This document shows, in pieces, positions 25,192 through 37,302 of a stretch of 64,000 bases of DNA. Location: NCBI RefSeq assembly GCF_949987515.2, contig NC_082694.2, positions 71,670,080-71,734,079 of the forward strand, written 5' to 3'. The position numbers were made by a program, and so were the translations under genes. The notes beneath the pieces were generated by a model. The model searched no databases, was not told the origin of the DNA, and saw nothing but the letters and a program-made list of their open reading frames with translations. Each line of letters opens with the position of its first letter. Position 1 is the first letter of the stretch. The stretch is from Delphinus delphis. Lineage: Eukaryota > Chordata > Mammalia > Artiodactyla > Delphinidae.

Positions 25192-26600
25192 GTGTATGAA
25201 TAAAATGGGACAAAAGGAAATGAGAGTAGGAAAGAAAATGGTGACACCAGGAATTAGGATAATAAATAAAAAGCGCATCTGTGATCCTGTATATATACAA
25301 GAAGTGTACGCTTCCAGAAACCAATGAGAAGACAGAAAACAATTGGTTCCATGATGCCATGGTCATAAATTAAAAACAAGCAGCTGGTAAGGAGAAGTAA
25401 TGCTAGAACTGTACTCAGAAAGTACACTATGTGTATATTCACTGTATATAACATAATGAGTCGGCAACAACCTTACAGTGATACATCAATGAGCTTCATA
25501 TGTCCGGTTATATCATAATAGAAAATCACATTTTGATAAGTCATTTTTATTGATGTTGTTCAGTAATAGAAATATTACTAAACATGTTAAAATGGTGAGG
25601 GAAATGAAAGAAAAATCTGTTTTCTTGGTTTTTTTGCATTTTTTTTTTGTTGTTGTTAAGTACTTTATATTGGGATATATTATACAGCCACAGTAGTACT
25701 TTATGGGAAAGTGCATAATTTTAATATTTTTATTATCAGAAAAGAATGGAAAAATCAGCATAAAATATAAGATATATAGGCAGAGGATAAAATTCTAAGA
25801 GGAAAATAGAGGAAGTAATAAAGATAAAAGCACAAATGATATCAATATGTCTGCAAACAAGTACAGTGAAAAGAACTGATAAAATATAACTCCACTAAAT
25901 CTAATAGAAAAAGAGGGAAAAAAACACAAGTAAAAACAAGAATAGATACAAAGTTATTTCTTAAAAGTGTATGCAATTCAAAATATATGCTAATAAATAT
26001 GAAAACATTAATAAAACTTGTAGTTTTCTATTAAAGTTTGAAAACTGATTCAATAAGAGTAGAACATCTAGAGAGAGTCAGGCTTGTGCCATCTTGCCCC
26101 CACCGTCTGTGCCCAGCCACCCTTTCCCTTTAGACACTCTCAGCCCCCCACCCGCCCCTTTCCAAGCATGTCCCGGGCCACCGCCGCCAAAACCGCACCA
26201 TCTCTACCCGCACATTCTCCGTGCGGGATGTGCAGCCAGGTCTACAAGTATTCTTAGAGCAGAGATGAGCTATCTGGAATAAAGCCAGCAAGTGACCTGT
26301 CCATTTAAGCCACAGATGAATAATACTGCAGCCAGCCCAATGTCTACTGCCACTTCAAGTAGTGGAAGAAGTACAGGGAAGTCTATAAGCTTTGCAGCAG
26401 AATTGCAGAGTACGATGTTTTTGCTTACAGATTAAAAACTTGAACATAGACCTGAAACCATAAAACTCCTATAAGAAAAAAAAAAAAACTCCTTTAAGAA
26501 AACATAGGTGGTTTTCTCTAGGTGATTCTAGGAGGCCTCTTCATGAAATGGCAGTTTTGGTAGAAGATGTAGTACACACTCAGTTAATTTACATCCCGTG
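25192..26600. other. ITSN2 intron, AT-rich, fragmented old L1 pieces
   Basis: The segment at 26,430-26,520 ('acctgaaaccataaaactcc', 'gaaaacataggtggtt') looks like an old L1 ORF2 scrap on the + strand. A proline/cytosine-rich stretch at 26,090-26,230 is not assigned. No coding exon. Confidence 0.35.
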
Positions 26601-27094
26601 TGGCTGACAGGGTCTTGGTGCTCTGGCCTGGTGTCAGGCCTGAGCCTCCAAGGTGGGAGAGCTGAGTTCAGGACATTGTACCACCAAAGACCTCTCAGCC
26701 CCATGTAATATCAATTGGTGAGAGCTCTCCCAGAGATCTTCGTCTCAACACTAAGACCCAGCTCCACTTAACAGCCAGCAAGCTCCAGTGCTGGATGCTT
26801 CATGCCAAACAACTAGCAAGACAGGAACACAGCCCCACCCATTAGCAGAGAGGCTGCCTAAAATCATTCTAAGTTCACAGACACCGCAAAACACACTGCC
26901 ACATGCAGCCCCATCCACCAGAAAGACAAGATTCAGCCCCACCCACCAGAACACAGGCACCAGTCCCCTCCATCAGGAAGCCTACACAAGCCACTGACCC
27001 AACCTCACCCACTGGGGGCAGACACCAAAAACAACAGGAACAACGAACCTGCAGCCTGTGAAAAGGAGACCCCAAACACAGTAAGTTAAGCAAA

Positions 27095-27990
27095 ATGAGA
27101 AGACAGAGAAATATGCAGCAGACGAAGGAGCAAAGTAAAAGTCCACCAGACGAAACAAATGAAGAGGAAATAGGAAGTCTACCTGAAAAAGAATTCAGAG
27201 TAATGATAGTAAAGATGATCCAAAATCTTGGAAACAGAGAAAATACAGGAAACGTTTAACAAGGACCTAGGAGAACTAAAGAGCAAACAAACAATGATGA
27301 ACAATACAATAAGTGAAATTAAAAATTCTCTAGAAGGAATCAGTAGCTGAATAACTGAGGCTATAGAACGGATAAGGGACCTGGAAGATAAAATAGTGGA
27401 AATAACTACCGCAGAGCAGAATAAAGAAAAAAGAATGAAAAGAATTGAGGACAGTCTCAGAGACCTCTGGGACAACATTAAACGCACCAACATTCAAATT
27501 ATCAGGGTCCCAGAAGAAGAAGAGAAAAAGAAAGGGTCTGAGAAAATATTTGAAGAGATTATAGTTGAAAACTTCCCTTGAAAACTTCCCTAACATGGGA
27601 AAGGAAATAGTCAAGTCCGGGAAGTGCAGAGTCCCATACAGGATAAATCCAAGGAGAAACATGCCAAGACACATATTAATCAAACTATCAAAACTTAAAT
27701 ACAAAGAAAAAATATTAAAAGCAGCAAGGGAAAAGCAACAAATAACAAACAAGGGAATCCCCATAAGGTTAACAACTGATCTTTCATCAGAAACTCTGCA
27801 AGCCAGAAGGGAGCAACAGGACATATTTAAAGTGATGAAAGGGAAAAACCTACAACCAAGATTACTCTATCCAGTAGGGATCTCATTCAGATTCGACGGA
27901 GAAATTAAAACCTTTACAGACAAGCAAAAGTTAAGAGAATTCAGCACCACCAAACCAGATTTACAACAAATGCTAAAGGAACTTCTCTAG
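27095..27990 (+). pseudogene. L1 ORF1 remnant (RNA-binding chaperone)
   Basis: The frame opens at the ATG in caaaatgagaag and ends at a TAG at 27,988-27,990. It contains the L1 ORF1p signatures IQIIRVPEEEEKKKGSE, then RINPRRNMPRHILIKLSK and KEKILKAAREK, the RRM and C-terminal domain that coat L1 RNA. Early frameshifts break the N-terminal part, and a 13-nt tandem duplication (ttgaaaacttccc twice, 27,568-27,593) shifts the frame in the middle. Confidence 0.85.
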
Positions 27991-28045
27991 GCAGGAAACA
28001 CAAGAGAAGGAAAAGACCTACAAAAACAAACCCAAAACAATTAAG

Positions 28046-28860
28046 AAAATGGTAATAGGAACATACATATCGATAATGATGTTAAATGTAAATGGATTAA
28101 ATGCTCCAACCAAAAGACGTAGACTGGCTGAATGGATACAAAAACAAGACCCATATATATGCTGTCTACAAGAGACCCACTTCAGACCTAGGGATGCATA
28201 CAGACTGAAAGTCTGGGATGGAAAAAGATATTCCATGCAAATGGAAATCAAAAGAAATCTGGAGTAGCAGTTCTCATATCAGATAAAATAGACTTTAAAA
28301 TAAAAACTATTACAAGAGACAAAGAAGGACACTACATAATGATCAAGGGATCAATCCAAGAAGAAGATACAATTGTACATATTTATGCACCCAACATAGG
28401 AGCACCTCAATACATAAGGCAAATGCTAAAAGCCATAAAAGGGGAAATTGACAGTAACACAATAATAGTAGGGGATTTAACACCCCACTTTCACCAATGG
28501 ACAGATCAGATCATCCAAAATGAAAATAAATAAGGAAACACAAACTTTAAATGACACATTAGACAAGATGGACTCAATTGATATTTATAGGACATTCCCT
28601 CCAAAAACAACAGAATACACTTTCTTCTCAAGTGCTCATGGAACATTCTCCAGGATAGATCATATCTTGGGTCACAAATCAAGCCTTGGTAAATTTAAGA
28701 AAATTGAAATTGTCAAGTATCTTTTCCAACCACAACGCTATGAGACTAGATATCAATTACAGGAAAAAAAAACTGTAAAAAATACAAATACATGGAGGCT
28801 AAACAATACGCTACTAAATAACCAAGAGATCACTGAAGAAATCAAAAACTACCTAGAAAC
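28046..28860 (+). pseudogene. L1 ORF2 endonuclease-domain remnant
   Basis: An APE-type endonuclease is visible: LNVNGLNAPTKRRRLAEWI, then QKQDPYICCLQETHF with the catalytic Glu, and later IVHIYAPN and YTFFSSAHGTFSRIDHILG. The GDFNTP catalytic motif is disturbed by a one-base loss (about 28,473), and other frameshifts follow. It is truncated at 28,860 by the KPNA2 pseudogene and continues at 30,821. Confidence 0.85.
28844..28860 (+). repeat. Left target-site duplication of the KPNA2 retrocopy
   Basis: aaaaactacctagaaac here versus aaaaattacctagaaac at 30,816-30,832, one mismatch. The host L1 sequence reads continuously across if the insert is removed. Confidence 0.9.
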
Positions 28861-30820
28861 GCCGTCCTCAGGCTGACCATGGTGGACATTTTGAGGGCAG
28901 CTGATCCGCAACCTGTGTGCCCCGCACCACTTCCTGTGGAAGCTTGAGCCAGCCGTGTAGCTTTCTCCCTTTGTCTCATAACCATGTCCACCAATGAGAA
29001 TTCTAATTCACCAGCTGCCCGCCTTAACAGATTCAAGAACAAGGGGAAAGACAGTACAGAAATGAGGCAGCACTGAATAGAGGTTAATGTGGAGTTCCAG
29101 AAAGCTAAGAAGTATGACCCGATGCTGAAAAGGAGAAACGTCAGCTCTTTTCCAGATGATGCTGCTTCTCCACTGCAGGAAAACCACAACAAACAGGGCA
29201 CTGTAAATTGGTCTGTTGATGACATTGTCAAAGGCATAAATAGCAACAATTTGGAAAGCCAGCTCCAAGCTACTCAAGCTGCTAGGAAACTGCTTTCTAG
29301 GGAAAAACAGCCCCCCACAGACAGCATAATCTGGGCTGGTTTGATTCCAAAATTGTGTCCTCCTTGGGCAGAACTGATTGCAGTCCCATTCAGTTTGAAT
29401 CTGCTTGGGCCTCACTAACACTGCTTCCAGGACATCAGAACAGACCAAGGCTGTGGTAGATGGAGGTGCTATCCCAGCATTCATTTCTCTGTTGGCATCT
29501 CCCCATGCTTACTTCAGTGAACAAGCTGTATGGGCTCTAGGAAACATTGCAGGTGATGGCTCAGTTTTCCGAGACTTGGTTATCAAGTACGGTGCAGTTG
29601 ACCCACTGTTGGCACTTTCAGCGGTTCCTGATACGTCATTTTTAGCATGTGGTTACTTACATAATCTTACCTGGACACTTTCAAATCTTTGTCACAACAA
29701 AATCCTGCACATCCCCTTAGATGCTGTTGAGCAGATTCTTCCTACTTTAGTTCATCTCCTGCATCACGATGATCCAGAAGTTTTAGCTGATACCTGCTGG
29801 GCTATTTCCTACTTTACCAATGGTCCAAATGAATGGATTGAAATGGTTGTGAAAACTGGGGTTGTACCCCCACTTGTGAAGCTTTTAGGAGCTACTGAAT
29901 TGCCAGTTGTGATTCCCACGCTAAGAGCCATAGGGAATATTGTCACTGGGACAGATGAACAGACTCAGGTTGTAATGGATGCAGGAGCACTTGCCATCTT
30001 TCCCAGCCTGCTAACAAACTCCAAAACTAATATTCAGAAGGAAGCTATGTGGACAATATCAAACATCACGGCTGGCTGCCAGGACAAGATATAACGAGTT
30101 GTAAATCATGGATTAGTCCCATTCCTTGTTGGCATTCTTTCTAAGGCAGACTTTAAGACACAAAAGGAAGCTGTATGGGCTGTGACCAACTATACAAGTG
30201 GCGGAACAGTTGAGCAGATCGTATACCTTGTTCATTGTGGCATAATAGAACCACTGATGAACCTCCTAACTGCAAAAGGCAACAGAATTATTCTGGTTAT
30301 CCTGGATGCCATTTCAAATATCTTTCAGGCTGCTGAGAAACTTAATATAATGATTGAAGAATGTGGAGGTTTGGACAAAATTGAAGCTCTACAAAACCAT
30401 GAAAATGAGTCTGTGTACAAAGCTTCATTAAATTTGATTGAGAAGTATTTCTCTGTGGAAGAAGAGGAAGATCAAAATTGTGCCAGAAACTACCTCTGAA
30501 GGGTATACATTCCAAGTTCAGGATGGCACTGCTGGGACCTTCAGCTTTTAGATTGTACCTCTGAGGCATAAAGTTGTTTGTTGTGTACTATGTTTGGTAG
30601 AAGTTTCTCTTACTGTTTCTCTACTAAGAACTCTTTTTACGTGTGGTTTGTTACTGTAGCACTTTTTACAAAGAAACTATGCTTGAACAGTTCCAAACTG
30701 TACATACTGTATGAAGCTTCTCCTCTCAATGGGTTTCTTATTTCTATGTGGGATTTCATATCTTGCAGTGTCCTGTAAATAAAGATTAAATTCCACCCTT
30801 TTCTTTACTTCAAAAAAAAA
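28861..30820 (+). pseudogene. KPNA2: KPNA2 processed pseudogene (importin alpha-1)
   Basis: Intronless copy of the importin alpha-1 mRNA, whose parent protein carries classical-NLS cargo into the nucleus with importin beta. The 5'UTR, an ATG at 28,984, armadillo repeats (for example [38 protein letters not shown]), the end at TAG 30,551, a 3'UTR with aataaa at about 30,777 and a poly-A tail are all present. It cannot make the full protein: TGA at 29,074, a one-base loss near 29,353, TAA at 30,092, loss of about six codons near 30,343 and a shift near 30,478. A 17-nt target-site duplication with one mismatch ending acctagaaac flanks it (28,844-28,860 and 30,816-30,832). Confidence 0.96.
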
Positions 30821-31189
30821 TTACCTAGAAACAAATGACAGTGAAAACTCGATGACCCAAAACCTATGGGATGCAGCAAAAGCAGTTCTAAGAGGGAAGT
30901 TTATAGCAATACAATCCTACCTCAAGAAAAAAGAAAAATCTCAAATGAACAACCTAACCTTACACCTAAGAAGAACAACAAAAAAAACCCCAAAGTTAGC
31001 AGAAGGAAAGAAATCATAAAGCTCAGATCAGAAATCAATGAAAAAGAAATGAAGGAAGCAGTAGCAAAGATCAATAAAAGTAAAAGCTGGTTCTTTGGGA
31101 AGATAAACACAATTGATAAACCATTAACCAGACTCATCAAGAAAAAAAGGGAGAAGACTCAAATCAACAGAATTAGAAATGAAAAAGGG

Positions 31190-31401
31190 GCTTCCCTGGT
31201 GGCGCAGTGGTTGAGAGTCCGCCTGCCGATGCAGGAGACACAGGTGCGTGCCCCGGTCCAGGAAGATACCACATACCACGGAGCGGATAGGCCCAGGAGC
31301 CATGGCTGCTGAGCCTGCGCGTCTGGAGCCTGTGCTCCGCAGCGGGAGAGGCCACAACAGTAAGAGGCCCGTGTACCGCAAAAAAAAAAAAAAAAAAAAA
31401 G
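31190..31401 (+). repeat. CHR-type SINE inside the L1, at a deletion junction
   Basis: Forward copy: gcttccctggtggcgcag head, GC-rich body, then cgtgtaccgc and about 20 A. On the left the L1 is in mid ORF2 and on the right it is at the end of ORF2, so no ordinary target-site duplication is obvious. Confidence 0.9.
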
Positions 31402-31887
31402 AAAAGAAATTGAGCTATTTTGTGGTGAGATGGATGGACCTAGAGCCTGTCATACAGAGTGAAGTAAGTCAGAAAAACAAATACTGTATGCTAACACATA
31501 ATATGGAATCTAAAAAAACAAAAATGGTTCTGACAAACCTAGGGGCAGGACAGGAATAAAGACACAGACGTAGATAATGGACTTGAGCATGTGGGAAGGG
31601 GAAGGGGAAGCTGGGACAAAGTGAGAGAGTGGCATGGACATATATACACTACCAAATGTAAAATAGCTAGCTAGTGGGACGCAGCTGCATAGCACAGGGA
31701 GATCAGCTCCGTGCTTTGTGATCACCTAGAGGGGTGGGATAGGGAGGGTGGGAGGGAGACACAAGAGGGAGGAGACATGGGGATATATGTATACATATAG
31801 CTGATTCACTTTGTTATACAGCAGAAACTAACACAACATTGTAAAGTTAACTATACTCCAATAAAGATGTTAAAAAAAAAAAAAGGA

Positions 31888-32280
31888 AATCTGAAGATAA
31901 TATTAAACAAGGGAAAAAACTGAGTAACCTATCCCAAAAGAGGAGATAGTTTCACTTGATGGATTTAATGGTGAATTCTTTACAACAATAAAGGAATAGA
32001 TTATTCTATTTTATATAAACTGTTAACAGATCCCAGAAAAAAATAGAAAGCCTACCTAATTCATTATATAAGACAAAAGTGACTCTAACGCCAAGGCCCA
32101 TTTTTGTATTTGTGTTTAATTACAAAAATGAAAAAAAAAGTTATAACCCAATACCTTTTATAAATATAGTTGTTAAAATCTTAATTAAAATAACAGTGAA
32201 TAAAATTAAGCATTACATGAAAAGAAGAGTCTGTCATAACCAAATAGGATCAATTCCAAGAGGCAACACAGTTTCATGCT
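31888..32280 (+). repeat. Old L1 ORF2 fragment
   Basis: Text such as 'gatggatttaatggtgaattct' and 'taattaaaataacagtgaat' ending near ccaagaggcaac resembles L1 reverse-transcriptase coding sequence, heavily decayed. Confidence 0.5.
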
Positions 32281-32284
32281 CAGA

Positions 32285-32480
32285 ACAAGACAGCCTTCAG
32301 AACTGGACTGCTCGGGCTGAAATTCCAGCCCCATCATGGTCCACTGTGTGACCAGGGCAAGTTTCTTAACATTTGGTGCCTTAAGTCCCCTCATCTCTCA
32401 CCTGGAGATAATCAGATAATACTTTTAAAGTACTTTAGCACAGAGACCAGCACATAGTAAGCATTCAATAAATGCTAATT
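32285..32480 (+). repeat. MIR SINE (ancient)
   Basis: MIR core on the + strand: 'cactgtgtgaccagggcaag', 'cctcatctctcacctggag' and the 3' motif 'cacatagtaagcattcaataaatg'. Confidence 0.7.
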
Positions 32481-34078
32481 TTATTTATTTAGCTTATGAT
32501 GATCTCAGGGATGTAAAAATGTTTCAGTATAAGGCACTGAGGACAGACCCCTTCAGTTGGTGGGAGGCAAGGTGTTGCCTAGAAATGAACTAGAAGAAAC
32601 ATAGAAAGAAACCAAGATCACAGAAACAAACATTAATCAGAATAATTACATAAATGTGGAATTATGAGTATATGTGAACATTTTAAAATAATAGTAGAAT
32701 TAAATATAGGACATTTACCTTCTAAAGCATAGTAAAAGATTTAAAATTTTTTCAAATAGTGATAAAAATAGGAATTAAAAAAATAGGATGTAAATAGGAT
32801 GACAGTGTCACCACAATTGTAACAATAGCAAAAATAAATAAAAAGTGTTTAGTCTCATAATGAAAGGCGTGGTGTTGATTACATTAAAAAGCAGATCTAA
32901 CAAGCTGTGTTCTAAAATGTTACTTTTTAAAAAGACTCAAAATATAGAAATAAATACCATGAAGATGCTTATCTTAGAAACATATATATATATATATATA
33001 TCCAAAAACAAAAGGAGGGGGTAATTTTAATATCCCATAGTGGGAAATGATTAGGTAAATTATAGTAAATGTGTTATTTTTCAGTCCTTAAAATGATCAT
33101 ACTAGAGTACTAGCTACTCTGTTAGGTCCTGTACTAGTCCTAGGAGTAGAAGCAAATAAATGTGGTCCTTGGCATCCTGGAGTTAACAGTCTGGGTGGGA
33201 GTTATAGAGACACCTCCTATGTGATGCCTCTACCTGTGTTACCCAGTCCAGATGTGGCATGATGATAAAGGAAGCCTCGGGGGCTTGAGAAGGATCACTG
33301 AAAAGGAGGGGAGGCATGAAGAAGGGGAGAGCCTGGACTGGAGGAGGCTAATCTGAGTCTTCAGAGATGAATATGAATTAGCCAAGTGAAGGAAGAGCAG
33401 AAAGGACATTGTGAGCCTGGCTCATAGCAGGTGCTCAGTAAATGTATTGTTATGAATGAAGCAGGGTGATGAGCAGGCAGAGATGGGGGAGATCAAGAGC
33501 TACTTAGAAGACAGACTGGCATCAGTGGTAACTCCTAGGTATGTGCGGGGGAAGGTGAGTGGGTGAAGAATGGTGCTACCAACTCTGATAGGAATAGGGG
33601 TAGAAGAGGATGCTTTTATGAGGGAAGACGAGGACTTCACTTGCGGGTATGCTGAGGTATTGAGGTGCCTTTGGGACATCCAGGTGAGATGGAGAGTAAT
33701 TTGGCAAGTGTAGAGCTCCACAGCTGGTCTGGTCACACTGTGGGGCTCAGTCGTGTGGGATCTTGGGAAGAGGAGAGGAAAGGAGTGAGGAAGACTGAGA
33801 GGGTCAGTGGGCTGGGAAGACAGTCTGGTTCCGGAAGCAATGGGAGGGAGGGATCGCACAGGCTGTCAGACGCACCTAAGAAAGAACTGAAAGCATCCAC
33901 TGGCTTTGGCGCATGAAGTGGGATATTCTTGCTGTTAACCTGATACGTATCATTTTGGATCCTGAGTTTTTAAAAGAAGTTAGAAATCTAAAAGGTGGTC
34001 AAAGTCAGGAGAATAGCCAATGTTTCCTTGTTTTCCTCAGGCTATGATTTCCTCACAAGCCTCTCAATTATTTTGCAG
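32481..34078. other. ITSN2 intron; (TA)n tract and old repeat remains
   Basis: A (ta)10 run occurs at 32,982-33,001. From about 33,100 to 33,850 the text ('gtcctgtactagtcctaggag', 'agcaggtgctcagtaaatg', 'gggacatccaggtgagatgg') looks like the same LINE2-class family as at 13 kb. No exon before 34,079. Confidence 0.4.
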
Positions 34079-34177
34079 AGGCTGGCATCTGACCCTCGAT
34101 GTAAAGGAATGCCCCTTTCCAGCTTCCTGCTGAAGCCCATGCAGAGGATCACCCGCTACCCCCTCCTCATCAGAAGT
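34079..34177 (+). CDS. ITSN2: ITSN2 exon: DH domain conserved region 3
   Basis: This 99-nt phase 0-0 exon. It contains [19 protein letters not shown] and then [11 protein letters not shown], the CR3 helix that is the most conserved piece of RhoGEF DH domains and forms the GTPase contact face. Two in-frame acceptors cannot be mistaken: starting at 34,079 keeps AGG CTG GCA in frame. Confidence 0.97.
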
Positions 34178-35810
34178 GTAAGTGCCCAGCTGGGAGAAGC
34201 AGGACCCTTTGAGGTTCACAGAGGCTGATAGGGAGCCTCCAGATACACCAGCCACCCACCACGTGGTCCGACTATACTGTCTGGTGGACCAGGCACCGTG
34301 TGTGTGTGCGCGCGCACACGCCCATGGACACACATGCAGTCTGAAAGGATAAATCCTTGAAGTGGGCAAATAAAAGAGGTATCCATGGTCATTTGGGTTA
34401 CCTGTCCTCCCCCTTCCCAGGAAGCTCCCTGGCCTCTCGGGGTCATGAGTGTATTTTGTCTAGGCAGGGCAACGCCCTCTAGGTCTCCAGCTGTGGAAAG
34501 AGTCCACAGTTAGTATGACCTTGGGGTCCAGTCTTCCTGCTGAGATCTGAATTCATCTACCAACTGAATGTGTAACCTAGACGTCCCAGCAGTCTCCAAC
34601 TCAGTGTCCTAGACAGCTCATCATCGTCCCCTGGCTGTATCCTACCTCAGCTGGCTGACTACACAGTCCCTCTAAAATTCCATTCATCTTTTTGACACAA
34701 ACAATGTTGGCCTCTCGAGCTGATACGCCTTCTAAGGAGAAGGCAGACTTTCAAAGGATTATTCCACAGGTAATCATTGAGGTAATTTTAATCATCTTAC
34801 AAAGAAAAGCAGTAGAAATAATATAAGACTGTTGCTTTTATTATGCCTTGATCTCTGGTTTGTAAGCCATGTTAACTCAATATAGACCTTATGTTACAGA
34901 ATTAATGTCACAGTTCTGATACCAAATGGACCCGTTAATATACATTAATCCACAGTCCCTTACCTGAAATATTTGGGGCCAGATGTGTTTCAGAATTCAG
35001 AATGTAATTCAAATGCTGTATATTACATGACACCCCAACAAGCCTGGGCAGCACCGATAAGCAACACATTAATAGTCCTACAGAGAAATTCATGAATAAT
35101 CACTATAAGTAGACATAAAAAGTTCATCTCTTCAGTTTAGGTCAAGTTTTGCCACTAAATGAGTAATGAAAACAGCTTTAGGCTTCCAGAGCTTTTTCAT
35201 ATCTTGGAACTATAAATGAAGCACAGGAGTCGCCTACTGATGGGCCCGCTAATTTCCAGAGGGACCACGCAAATTTGCATTCTCTATCCCTTTACCTTTG
35301 GAACATCAGCGTGAAGTCACTTCTCAGTGAAATGAATGCATTTTCCTACATGCTGACAACATGGTTTTATTGTGTTTTTTCCGTGGCAGGGGATTCATTG
35401 CTTTCAGCAGATTTCTCAGAAGGATCAGTGACCCCCAAAATATAATGAAATGTTGCTATTCAGCAAGTTAACATACTTACCAAAGGCGCAGGCAGTTTAT
35501 ACTGGAGGGTTCACCCTAAAGGCACATGGCTTGTTACTGGGGGAAGTAGGGACGCACCCTTACACATACAGCCTATCCCCAGACCCAGCTAGAGGGCCAC
35601 CAGAGACCCACAGGGCACTTGGTCCATGTAGCGCTTGGCCCACCCTCTTGTCACTGAGTCACCTGTCTCCCCGAGTACTCGGGGGCCCTGAGCCTCTCAA
35701 GGGTAAATGACTGTCTTGCCCACTATTGTATTTCCAGCGCCCAGCACCCGGATGGCAGGGCAGGTGGAAGACGTAAGACATCCCACATGACACAGCCCCC
35801 TCTCTTCCAG
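34178..35810. other. ITSN2 intron, unique; Z-DNA-prone tract
   Basis: An alternating purine-pyrimidine tract gtgtgtgtgcgcgcgcacac lies near 34,299-34,320. Otherwise no repeat or gene is recognised. Confidence 0.4.
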
Positions 35811-35978
35811 ATTCTGGAGAACACCCCAGAAAATCACGTAGACCACTCCTCTCTGAAGCTGGCCCTCGAGCGGGCAGAGGAGCTCTGCTCGCAAGTTAAT
35901 GAAGGAGTTCGGGAGAAGGAAAATTCAGACCGACTGGAGTGGATCCAGACTCACGTGCAGTGTGAAGGTCTCGCGGAG
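35811..35978 (+). CDS. ITSN2: ITSN2 exon: last DH helix and DH-PH linker
   Basis: The acceptor is tctcttccag and the donor gtgagg; 56 codons in phase 0. It encodes [20 protein letters not shown], then [20 protein letters not shown], the long C-terminal DH helix leading to the PH domain. Confidence 0.97.
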
Positions 35979-36381
35979 GTGAGGCCTGTGGGGCTGAGCT
36001 GGGTGCCGCCAGGCAGGCTCTGGGTGGGGAGCCAGGTTCGTGCCTTCCCCTAGTGTAGACAGTGTGTGCCTCAGCTCAGCCCATGCAGACTCACCCTCCT
36101 GCCCATTCTTGGGTTGTCATCTTCCTTTCTCATAAAGAGAGATGTTTTGAGTTCTTTGAATTCAGCCGGGAGAATCAGTATTCTGTGGTTTTGTAAGTAA
36201 TTATTTTCACTATGCCAGTTTGAACTTTGAAGAGAAATAAATGTAAGGATCTTCTGTGCAAAAGTGAATGATTACAGCCACACTCCCACCTAGAAGGTCT
36301 ACCGCACCTCCCTCAGGTCCAGGGCGCTGGCCTCGCCAGGGGTGCTGGGAGTTACAAAGTGACAGTTTCTTTCTCTTTAAG

Positions 36382-36597
36382 CAACTTGTTTTCAACTCCC
36401 TCACCAACTGCCTGGGACCCCGCAAGCTCCTGCACAGCGGAAAGCTGTACAAGACCAAGAGCAACAAGGAGCTGCACGGGTTCCTCTTCAATGACTTCCT
36501 GCTTCTCACCTACATGGTCAAGCAGTTTGCTGTTTCCTCGGGCTCCGAGAAACTTTTCAGCTCTAAGTCCAACGCTCAATTCAAAATGTATAAAATG
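36382..36597 (+). CDS. ITSN2: ITSN2 exon: PH domain, first half
   Basis: The acceptor is tctctttaag and the donor gtaagt; 72 codons. [14 protein letters not shown] opens the PH domain, with the [14 protein letters not shown] strand after it. The last codon is ATG. From memory the vertebrate residue here is Thr, so this would be an ACG-to-ATG change at the base pair next to the splice donor; check against other cetaceans. PH binds phosphoinositides and packs against DH. Confidence 0.96.
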
Positions 36598-37180
36598 GTA
36601 AGTGTCACATTCCTGGCAGTAGCATCAAGAGCACAACGAGGTGTTTCCTTTACTTTAAGGACCTCCTTCCCAGCCTGAGCCTTTCCTGTCCTCATGGGAC
36701 TCTCTCCACCTGCCTCCAGACGGCTCACGCTTCCTTTGTCACTTCCCAGGGAAGAAGCCTAGTGTGGCTGGGCCTTCACTGCCCTCTGACAGCAACCAGC
36801 TGGATTCCAGCTATGGATTCCAGCTTCCTTCGCAGCAAACACGATGTGTGATCCCACCTCCGTCCACATTCAGCATCGGGTCTCTCCGTAAAACCAAGGC
36901 TGACGGGAAGGGTCAAGTGTCAGTGCCTGGAGGAGAGACCCTGTCACGTGAGCTGTCAAAGACACTCGGTGCTCCTGTCCGCACTTTAGTAACATCTGAT
37001 CTACCCTAGATATTTACTTTCATGACACAGAGGCAGTTTCTTTTCTCCTAAGTAAAGGAGTCTGGAAGCTAGATCCCTCTACTTCTCAACAAGGCTCTTC
37101 AGAACAGACAATTCTGGACGTAGGAGGGTGGAGTGTTCTGACCCATTTCACAGCCTGTGTTTTGGCCCTAATTCTTTCAG
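36598..37180. other. ITSN2 intron, unique
   Basis: A 583-nt intron between PH exons. No element recognised. Confidence 0.5.
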
Positions 37181-37302
37181 CCCATTTTCCTGAATGAAGC
37201 CTTGGTGAAACTGCCCACAGACCCTTCCAGCGATGAGCCTGTCTTCCACATTTCTCACATTGACCGGGTCTACACCCTCCGAACAGACAACATTAATGAG
37301 AG
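37181..37302 (+). CDS. ITSN2: ITSN2 exon: PH domain, middle strands
   Basis: The acceptor is attctttcag and the donor gtcagt, a tolerated variant of the consensus. It encodes [20 protein letters not shown], then [14 protein letters not shown], beta strands of PH. It ends with two bases of the Arg codon. Confidence 0.97.

Larger units (their letters stand above)
26601..31872 (+). mobile_element. L1 retrotransposon, broken, host of two later insertions
   Basis: Forward L1 with 5'UTR (about 26,600-27,090), ORF1 (from 27,095), the start of ORF2 (about 28,046) and the 3' end with tail near 31,862. ORF1 and the ORF2 endonuclease are recognisable but frameshifted, so it is dead. A KPNA2 processed pseudogene interrupts ORF2 at 28,861 and a SINE lies at 31,190. 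Between 31,189 and 31,401 the reverse-transcriptase part of ORF2 is missing, as the text jumps from mid-ORF2 to the last ORF2 codons/3'UTR. Confidence 0.88.

Noticed and set aside
29405..30499. Importin alpha frames of 229 and 105 codons as a functional gene
   Set aside because: No introns, poly-A tail, target-site duplication, several stops and shifts: a processed pseudogene of KPNA2.
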